From the NCBI GenBank assembly GCA_018663165.1, contig JABJES010000177.1, forward strand, positions 1 through 16,102: a stretch of 16,102 nt of DNA, read 5' to 3'. Source of the stretch: Rhodospirillaceae bacterium. Lineage in GTDB: Bacteria; Pseudomonadota; Alphaproteobacteria; UBA11136. Positions 5,809 to 12,567 of the stretch are shown here, piece by piece (position 1 is the first letter of the stretch; each line of letters begins with the position of its first letter). Below the pieces are notes generated by a model. It made no database searches, was not told where the DNA came from, and saw only the letters and a list, made by a program, of their open reading frames with translations. The position numbers and the translations under genes were made by a program.

Positions 5809-8456
5809 GTGTTTTCAAAGAAAGTTCACGGTTCAGAAAACTGAACTGGATAATTCTGGCACCGATCTTTTCCCTTGGGCTTGTCGGAATCGTCATATCG
5901 GCATTGATTACCTATGAGGAATTTGAACATCATTTTGAAGAAGAGATCTACGATCATCAGCAAACCCTTGTGAATTCCATTCAGTATGCCGCCGAAATTG
6001 CCGACAGTGACAATGAAATAGCTCGTGTCATCAGCTCGCTGGGGGGGGACAAGAATATTCGTTTGATCATCCTTGTAAGGGATGATTCCTTACGGGTCAT
6101 TGCCAGTACACGGAATGCCCTTATGGGTAAGCTTCTTGACGATATCGGGATCAAAGGGGCGATAGATAGTCTGCATAAGAGCATCAAAACAGAAAGTAAA
6201 TTTGGAGGATTTGATAAAGAGCAGGTTTCCTATGCCTACGTTTCACCAATCTTGCTATCTCGCTCTAATATTGATTTCAAGCTGGCGCGTGGTGCAGTTT
6301 ACATTGACATAGACGCCACTCAAATCCGCCGCCATTTACTTAGAACGGCCTTAACCGAATTTACGTTTCTTCTTACTATTCTCACCGCCATCACACTCAT
6401 GGCTTTCTACCTTATTCGCCGCCATGTTCTGCGTCCCATCGGCCAGATATCTGACGCGATCAAAAAATACAAAGAAAATTCAGAGGGTAATTATGTTCCT
6501 GTTGTCGGCGGCATCGAAATTTCCGCTCTGGCTCATGTGATTAATGAAATGTCATCTCTGGAGAGACGGCGCGCAATCGAACTGGCGGCCAGCGAAGAGC
6601 GTCTCCATGTTGTCTTCGATTCTGTTCTTGATGGAATCATCATCATTGATGAAAAGGGCAGGGTCGAATCGGTCAACCCGGCCGTTATTGATATTTTTGG
6701 TTACGATAAAAATGAAATTATCGGCCAGAACATCAAAATGCTGATGCCTGAACCGTACCATCAGGAACATGACGGGTATCTTAAAAATTACGTGGGAACC
6801 GGCGAAAAAAAAATTATTGGAATTGGTCGTGAGGTTGAGGGGCACCGTAAGGATGGCAGTGACTTTCCCCTTGATTTGGCTGTCAGCGAAATGTTTGTGG
6901 ATGGCCAGCGTAAATTTACGGGGGTTGTTCGTGACATTACAGAACGCCGTAAAGTAGACCATTTGAAAAATGAATTTGTGTCCTCGGTGAGTCATGAGCT
7001 TCGCACTCCGCTCACATCCATTCTCGGCTCATTGGGGCTGATGCGTGGTGGCGCGATGGGTGAGATGAGCGATCAGGCAAAGTCTATGCTCGATATCGCG
7101 TATTCTAATTGCGACCGTCTGGTATGCATTATTAATGATATTCTGGATATTGAAAAAATTGAATCAGGAAAAGTCGATTTTAATTTTGAGGTTATTGACC
7201 TGGCGCAACTGGTTGAAAGGTCTATTACGGATAACCAAGCCTATGCTGAAAGGTGTGAGGTCACACTGGATATTCTGGGTAGCCATCCAGGGGTTCGCGT
7301 TTATGCTGATAAGGACAGAATTTTGCAAATTATGGCAAACTTTCTATCCAACGCGGCAAAATTCTCACCAAGAATGGGTCATGTAAAAATATCAATAACT
7401 GCCTCCGATAAGACCGTAAGGGTCTCGGTGCATGATTCCGGGCCTGGAATACCAGAAGATTTTCATGATCGTATTTTTCAGAAATTTACCCAGGCCGATG
7501 CATCTGATGAACGCCAAAAGGGTGGGACTGGTTTGGGGCTGAGTATCTGCAAAAGCCTTGTTGAAGAACACGGTGGAACGATTGGGTTTGATTCAACTCC
7601 AGGGGAGGGAACAACCTTTTATTTTGATATTCCACGTCATCTAACTTTAGATGAATTGAAAGCCTCGGTTCTGTCGAATGAAGAAATGACGATACTCGTT
7701 TGTGAGTATGATGAAGACACTGCTTCGATTCTAGCGCTATTGCTCGAACAGGCCGGGTTCAATATAGACATCGCTTATACGGCTGGGCAGGTGAAGAAAA
7801 AACTCAGGAATGGCACTTATGTGGCAATGACACTTGATCTTGGTCTCCCCGATCAGGATGGCATTTCCCTTCTGCGTGAAATTCGTCAAATGGAGCATTT
7901 GCGAAACCTGCCGATTATTATTGTTTCGGCCCAGGCAGATAAAGAAAAGAAAGAGATCAACGGTGATGCGATAGGCATCGTTGATTGGATGGAAAAGCCG
8001 ATTAATCCGGAACGGCTTTTAAGTGGTGTTTTGGCAGCAATTCAAAATCGCTATGGAGATCAGCCGAGAATTCTTCATGTTGAGGATGATCCGGATATCG
8101 TTCGTATTGTGGCGACGATTATAGGTGATATTGCCGAAATTATTCCCGTAGGTACCATCAGAGATGCGAAAGAGATAATTGAAAATGAATCCTTTGATCT
8201 TGTTATCCTTGATCTGAATCTTCCCGACGGAACTGGTGAATCTCTTTTGCCGCTTCTCTCTAAACCGGGTCGGCCACCGGTTCCGGTTATGGTATTTTCG
8301 GTGCGGGAAATGAATCGTGAATTGGCGGATAATGTTACAGCGACACTGGTAAAGTCACGGACCGATAACGATACGTTAATCGGGACGATCCGTTCCCTTA
8401 TTATAAAAGGGGATGAAAAAGAGAGTAAACCTGGTGAACAAAAATCATTTTGTTAG
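5805..8456 (+). CDS. hybrid sensor histidine kinase with FixL-like PAS and two receiver domains
   Basis: 883 residues. Order: TM1 (about 14-36), periplasmic sensor (about 37-181), TM2 (about 182-204), HAMP (about 205-255), PAS (about 262-380), HisKA with phospho-acceptor H397 in SHELRTP, HATPase with N512/N516, DSGPGIP (D544) and GGTGLGLS (573-580), then REC1 (about 628-746; D678, S708, K731) and REC2 (about 755-868; D803, S832, K850). The PAS domain carries HDGYLKNY followed by IIGIGR, matching the FixL heme pocket: H322 corresponds to the heme-ligating His200 and R342 to oxygen-responsive Arg220 of Bradyrhizobium FixL, with identical 20-residue spacing. REC1 has E634-Y635 where the acidic pair (E760-D761 in REC2) is expected. 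There is no HPt or DNA-binding output, so phosphate must pass to an unlinked partner. Expression is coupled to the upstream binding lipoprotein by a 4-nt overlap. Confidence 0.93.
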   Translation: MSVFKESSRFRKLNWIILAPIFSLGLVGIVISALITYEEFEHHFEEEIYDHQQTLVNSIQYAAEIADSDNEIARVISSLGGDKNIRLIILVRDDSLRVIASTRNALMGKLLDDIGIKGAIDSLHKSIKTESKFGGFDKEQVSYAYVSPILLSRSNIDFKLARGAVYIDIDATQIRRHLLRTALTEFTFLLTILTAITLMAFYLIRRHVLRPIGQISDAIKKYKENSEGNYVPVVGGIEISALAHVINEMSSLERRRAIELAASEERLHVVFDSVLDGIIIIDEKGRVESVNPAVIDIFGYDKNEIIGQNIKMLMPEPYHQEHDGYLKNYVGTGEKKIIGIGREVEGHRKDGSDFPLDLAVSEMFVDGQRKFTGVVRDITERRKVDHLKNEFVSSVSHELRTPLTSILGSLGLMRGGAMGEMSDQAKSMLDIAYSNCDRLVCIINDILDIEKIESGKVDFNFEVIDLAQLVERSITDNQAYAERCEVTLDILGSHPGVRVYADKDRILQIMANFLSNAAKFSPRMGHVKISITASDKTVRVSVHDSGPGIPEDFHDRIFQKFTQADASDERQKGGTGLGLSICKSLVEEHGGTIGFDSTPGEGTTFYFDIPRHLTLDELKASVLSNEEMTILVCEYDEDTASILALLLEQAGFNIDIAYTAGQVKKKLRNGTYVAMTLDLGLPDQDGISLLREIRQMEHLRNLPIIIVSAQADKEKKEINGDAIGIVDWMEKPINPERLLSGVLAAIQNRYGDQPRILHVEDDPDIVRIVATIIGDIAEIIPVGTIRDAKEIIENESFDLVILDLNLPDGTGESLLPLLSKPGRPPVPVMVFSVREMNRELADNVTATLVKSRTDNDTLIGTIRSLIIKGDEKESKPGEQKSFC

Positions 8457-8462
8457 GGGTGG

Positions 8463-8490
8463 TTTATATATCCGTATAATTTTTTATTTT
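8463..8490 (+). terminator. weak AT-rich terminator candidate after the kinase
   Basis: Six bases past the kinase stop, TTATA and TATAA arms flank TATCCG and are followed directly by a T-rich run (TTTTTTATTTT). The stem is only about 5 bp and AT-rich, so it is weak. It overlaps the 3' end of the convergent NADH dehydrogenase gene, where only 27 bp separate the two stop codons. No GC-rich terminator is present between the convergent genes. Confidence 0.25.
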
Positions 8491-10172
8491 GGTTTGTCGG
8501 CCTGACAGGACATTGATTTAGGCCTTAAATTCTCTGGAAAATATCCATTGATGTAGTTTTTGAAATAATCTTCCAGAAATTTAAAGCATGTGGCGAAGTG
8601 GAGAAAATCTTCACGCTCAATCACCATGCAGTATGAATCTTCTTGCGCCGTTACATGCCCAACGCGGAGATCCTCTCCAAAAATAACCCGTTCACCGAAA
8701 TGATCGCCTGGCTCCAGCACGCGCTGATAGGGCTCGCCGCCGTCGGGATCATCAATATCCAGTTTGAAGGAACCGGAAAGCACGGTGTAAAAGCCGTCGG
8801 CGAGCATCCCTGGCCGAAATACGACGTCTCCCTTGCTGAAGCGCACATTACGCACGGCCGGACGTTCAACCTGTTGCACCTGAACGGTACTGCGGGAAAA
8901 AAAGTGATCAAGAAGCCAGTTCAGCATTACTCGGACTTTGGCGGCTAAGCCCGGCAACATGCCGAGATAAAGCGTGCGCCATAAAAGCCAGGTGATGGTG
9001 CCGGAAAGCTTGATTCCAAAAATTACTGCGACGGCCTTGTGCTGGCCGATTGAGGCAAAGGATCCCATGGGTTTGAAATCAAAATTCTTCATCGGTTTGC
9101 CGTTAATATCGGCAATGATGTTGCGGGCAAGAGTTTTTGCTTCTCTCTGGGCGAACTGGGCCGTCGGCGCTGCATAGGTCTGTTCTTCACCCTCGACGGG
9201 TGGTTTGTCCCCAAGGGGGATCAGGGCCGCATCTCCCACCGCCCAAAGGTTTTCCTTGCCGGACACTTTCATGGCACCGTCAACAACGATTCTTCCCCAT
9301 TGCATTTTAAGGCCAAGATCGTTGACAAGAGGCGAGGGTGCCGTGCCGATTGTGGCGACAAAAGTTGCGGTTTCAATAATCCGCCCGTCCTCCATTTCGA
9401 TAATCCGCGCCGAGGCTGACTTTGTTGCCGTGTTAAGCCAGATTTCAATCCCCCTCTTTTCAAGTTTTCTGGCTGCGTAAGTGGAAAGTTTTTCGGGCAA
9501 TTCCTGAAGGATTCGGTCCGCATATTCGACCAGTATGATTTTGATCTCTTCTGGTTTTATGTTGGGATAATATTTTAAAGTGCGGTCAATCATGTCTTTC
9601 AACTCACCGACCGTTTCGACGCCAGAGAAACCGGCCCCAACAATTACGTATGTCAGGAGTTTGCGTTTCAACGTCGGCACATTGGTCACATCGGCGAGTT
9701 CAAGAGTATTGATGACATGGTTGCGCAGGCGATAGGCATCGGCCAGTGTCTTCATCGTCATTGCGTGTTCCTGAACGCCGGGAAAACGAGTCAGATTGAC
9801 AGTCTGCCCAAGGGCCAGAACAAGATGATCATAGGAGAGATCAACGGGAATATGCTGGGTGTTGTCGATAACTGAAACTGTCTTTTTTGAAAAGTTCATG
9901 CCTCTGACTTTAGCCTGACGAATATGAACACCCGACAAAAGCTGGCGTAGGGGAGAGACGGCATCAGAGGCGGTGATGTTGCCAGCGGCAACTTCTGGGA
10001 GAAGGGGTTGGAAAATGAAATAGTTGGTCTCGTTAACCAGATCAATTTCAATATTCTTCGGAGCGTATTTGCGAAGATACTTGGCCGTGAACATGCCGGC
10101 AAAACCACTGCCCAAAATTACTATTTTTGTTTTTTCCACTTTTGGGCCTTTTCCTGTTTTTCCAGCCGTCAT
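8484..10172 (-). CDS. type II NADH dehydrogenase fused to a Crp-like cyclic-nucleotide-binding domain
   Basis: 562 residues, about 120 longer than a usual NDH-2. Residues about 14-425 are the flavoenzyme. The FAD site is G21-SGFAG26, the NAD(H) site is VGAGFSGVE (G179-E186), FAD contact is AVGDAA (about 311-316), and the AQFAQ segment (338-342) fits the quinone-side motif. NDH-2 oxidises NADH and reduces quinone at the inner face of the membrane without pumping protons. A hydrophobic stretch at about 386-410 may aid membrane contact. Residues about 437-535 form a cNMP-binding beta-roll: FSKGDVVF, VLSGSFK, then HFGE (E494) and R503, the residues that contact ribose and phosphate in this family. 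The usual R-T/S-A is RVG here, so nucleotide preference is open. It lies 41 bp downstream of an adenylate cyclase, suggesting direct cAMP control. The start is uncertain: GTG at codon 12 has a better ribosome site (AGGAAAAGG). Confidence 0.92.
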   Translation of the reverse strand: MTAGKTGKGPKVEKTKIVILGSGFAGMFTAKYLRKYAPKNIEIDLVNETNYFIFQPLLPEVAAGNITASDAVSPLRQLLSGVHIRQAKVRGMNFSKKTVSVIDNTQHIPVDLSYDHLVLALGQTVNLTRFPGVQEHAMTMKTLADAYRLRNHVINTLELADVTNVPTLKRKLLTYVIVGAGFSGVETVGELKDMIDRTLKYYPNIKPEEIKIILVEYADRILQELPEKLSTYAARKLEKRGIEIWLNTATKSASARIIEMEDGRIIETATFVATIGTAPSPLVNDLGLKMQWGRIVVDGAMKVSGKENLWAVGDAALIPLGDKPPVEGEEQTYAAPTAQFAQREAKTLARNIIADINGKPMKNFDFKPMGSFASIGQHKAVAVIFGIKLSGTITWLLWRTLYLGMLPGLAAKVRVMLNWLLDHFFSRSTVQVQQVERPAVRNVRFSKGDVVFRPGMLADGFYTVLSGSFKLDIDDPDGGEPYQRVLEPGDHFGERVIFGEDLRVGHVTAQEDSYCMVIEREDFLHFATCFKFLEDYFKNYINGYFPENLRPKSMSCQADKPK

Positions 10173-10213
10173 TCTATGAATTCAATCGATGTCCGGCGGA
10201 TATGTGTGGTCAC

Positions 10214-12430
10214 TTATTTGCTGGTGGCAATAAAAACGCCATCCCAATCGGGGCCTGGAGGATCGGCCTGGAAATGCGAAATGCGGTCGGTATAGAGGTC
10301 ATAGAGGGTGCTTAATTTTCCATTCTTATCCAGCTTTCTGCATTGCTGCAGAAAATCTTCGGCTAGTTCCCAGTCCTGTTTACGATAGGTTTCAAGAAAA
10401 TATTTATGGCGGCTAATAAGCGACTGAAAAGAAGCCGACTGACCATATGTCTCGTCGCCAAGCAGAGTAAAAATTCGAGCAGGCACTGTTTTGCCCTTAA
10501 CCTGTATCAGGTCGAGTTCGAGTGTCGCCATATCGCCGATCTGAACTTGCGTGTTTTCGCCGATGACGATATCGACGCCATAGGCTTTAGACTGCCCTTC
10601 CAGCCGTGAGGCCAGATTCACGTCGTCGCCGAGCACCGAATAGTCAAAGCGTTGATCCGAACCCATATTGCCGACGCAACAGGGGCCTGAATTGACGCCG
10701 ACACCGATTTTGACAGGGATATATTTGCGCCCTTCTTCATCCGCCTGCTGTTTCCATACGATATTGAGCTCCTTCAGGCTGTCAATCATCTCAAGGGCCG
10801 TCAGGGCCCCGTGGCGGGGGTGATCAGGGTCTAAAAGTGGCGCATTCCAGAAAGCCATGATGGCGTCACCCATGTATTTATCGATGGTGCCGCCTCGGGT
10901 CAGGATGATGTCGGTCATCGGGGTGAGGAAACGATTCATAAAGCTGGTCAGGCCCTGGGCGTCGAACTGTTCAGAAATGGTTGTAAAGCCACGGATATCA
11001 CAGAACAGAAGAGTCATATCGCGGTCTTCGCCGCCGAGTTGCAGTTGGTCCGGATTTTCGGCCAGTTGCTCGACCAGGGCAGGTGACAAATAGTGTGAAA
11101 AGGCGCCGCGCACCTGGTTCTTTTCTGCTTCGGTCTTAAGGTAGCTGATAAGCGATTCGACGATGTAGATAATCAGCCCGATCAAGGAAGGGAAAATCGG
11201 GTCGATCAGCCAGTGCAAGGTCGAAAAGGCATACCAGGAAAAGCCGATGGCAGAACCGATCATGATAATACCAATGATGGCGGAGATCAGAGCGCCAAAT
11301 TTGGAAAGGATGAAGATCAGTAACAAGCCGAGAACGACCAGATAAATAATCTCGGCCCCAGTCGCCCAGTCGGGACGTTTAAGATAGGTGTCGGTCAAGG
11401 CTTGCTCGACAACCTGTACGTGAATTTCGACGCCCGAGGTCACCGGGTTCATCGGTGTCGGTCGCTGGTCTTTCAGGCCCGAGGCGCTGGTGCCGATGAA
11501 GACGATGTTGCCTTCGATCATCTCCGGCGCGGCGCTACCATCAAATATTTTCCATGCAGGCACATATCGTTCGGGCACGTCCTTTGTGTAATAGACATAG
11601 ACGCTGCCTTGGGCATCGGTGGGAATAACAAACTCACCGACCTTGATATTGTTAATTCCCGTCTGCTCGCCGAAACTTTCTTCACCGCTGGCGCCGGACG
11701 ATTTGATAATATAGGTCTTGGCCCGTTGGGCTGTGCGCAGGGCCTCGGCTGAAATTGTTGGGTAAAAAACGTCGCCCAGACGCACCAGAAGGGGCACTTT
11801 GCGTACGATCCCGTCGGGGGCGGCAACCATGTTGAAGCTACCATTGCCGGCGGCGCCCTTTTCGATCTCGGGCAAATTGACGACGGTTCCACTAAAGTTA
11901 AGAACGAAGTCCGTCGGGTTGTCCCCGGCCATGGCAAAGGTGCCTTTAACCGCTGGATCGCGGGTAAGTTCCCCGTTGGTCAGCACAAACCCGGTGGTGA
12001 CGTTTGACTGGGCGATTGTGGCACCGAGAATCTCGTCGTTATCGGGGATTTTATCGGTCGCTTCCCGCAGCGCTTTAAGTTCGGGAATATCGGGCCAGAT
12101 TTCGATGATATTGCGCGGTGATGTGCGGTCGGGCTCAGAAAAAACCATATCAAAAACGATGGCCGCAGCTCCCATTTCGGTCAGCTTCGCGACCAGTTCG
12201 GCAACTTGTGTCCGAGGCCAGGGCCATTGGCCGAGACGTTCCAGGGAGGCATCGTCAAGATCGATGATTCGTACCGGAACAGGTGTGTATTCACGGGGTT
12301 GGAGGCGTTGAAAGGTATCGAATACATCCGCTCGGATATTGATAATGGCGGTGGGCTCGCTCAATCGCAGGGTCACGGCGAGAGCAAGAATGGCCAGGGG
12401 CAGCAGAATATGTAACCAACGCATGAACAT
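10214..12430 (-). CDS. CHASE2-domain membrane class III adenylate cyclase
   Basis: 738 residues. An N-terminal membrane anchor (about 7-23) is followed by a CHASE2 extracytoplasmic sensor (about 30-345) with typical RIIDLDDASLERLGQWPWPR and NIVFIGTSASGLKD segments. Three clustered membrane helices follow (about 359-430), then a short linker and the catalytic domain (about 470-660). Metal-binding aspartates are D478 in FCDIRGF and D522 in KYMGDAIMAF. K518 fits adenine selectivity, and VNLASRL supplies N605 and R609 for the transition state. All key class III residues are present, so it should make cAMP from ATP as a dimer. The last 80 residues have no recognised domain. It lies downstream of a FecR-domain gene and upstream of an NDH-2 carrying a cyclic-nucleotide domain. 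No clear Shine-Dalgarno precedes ATG 12430; ATG 12424 is an alternative start. A hairpin lies about 20 nt upstream. Confidence 0.95.
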   Translation of the reverse strand: MFMRWLHILLPLAILALAVTLRLSEPTAIINIRADVFDTFQRLQPREYTPVPVRIIDLDDASLERLGQWPWPRTQVAELVAKLTEMGAAAIVFDMVFSEPDRTSPRNIIEIWPDIPELKALREATDKIPDNDEILGATIAQSNVTTGFVLTNGELTRDPAVKGTFAMAGDNPTDFVLNFSGTVVNLPEIEKGAAGNGSFNMVAAPDGIVRKVPLLVRLGDVFYPTISAEALRTAQRAKTYIIKSSGASGEESFGEQTGINNIKVGEFVIPTDAQGSVYVYYTKDVPERYVPAWKIFDGSAAPEMIEGNIVFIGTSASGLKDQRPTPMNPVTSGVEIHVQVVEQALTDTYLKRPDWATGAEIIYLVVLGLLLIFILSKFGALISAIIGIIMIGSAIGFSWYAFSTLHWLIDPIFPSLIGLIIYIVESLISYLKTEAEKNQVRGAFSHYLSPALVEQLAENPDQLQLGGEDRDMTLLFCDIRGFTTISEQFDAQGLTSFMNRFLTPMTDIILTRGGTIDKYMGDAIMAFWNAPLLDPDHPRHGALTALEMIDSLKELNIVWKQQADEEGRKYIPVKIGVGVNSGPCCVGNMGSDQRFDYSVLGDDVNLASRLEGQSKAYGVDIVIGENTQVQIGDMATLELDLIQVKGKTVPARIFTLLGDETYGQSASFQSLISRHKYFLETYRKQDWELAEDFLQQCRKLDKNGKLSTLYDLYTDRISHFQADPPGPDWDGVFIATSK

Positions 12431-12449
12431 ATACTGATGCTAAATGAGC

Positions 12450-12482
12450 CCGGGCGAAGATGGAAGGCCCATCCTCGCCCGG
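12450..12482 (-). promoter_or_regulatory. intercistronic hairpin before the cyclase gene
   Basis: Arms CCGGGCGAAGATGG (12450-12463) and CCATCCTCGCCCGG (12469-12482) are complementary at 13 of 14 positions around a 5-nt loop. In minus-strand RNA the odd position is a G-U wobble, while in plus-strand RNA it would be an A-C mismatch, which favours function in the minus-strand transcript. It begins 86 nt after the FecR stop and ends about 20 nt before the cyclase ATG. No T-run follows, so it is not a standard intrinsic terminator. An mRNA-processing, stabilising or translation-limiting element is plausible. Confidence 0.5.
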
Positions 12483-12567
12483 TTGTACGATAAGGGAAAT
12501 TATCCTGCCGCACCCGTGTCAGGTAATCGCTCTCTCATACCCGACAAGAAACAGCAAAAAGGGGTGT

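Noticed and set aside
11799..12311. 170-codon plus-strand ORF inside the cyclase gene
   Set aside because: It lies antisense to a continuous CHASE2 domain, and its composition (Ser/Arg/Pro-rich) is typical of a shadow frame.
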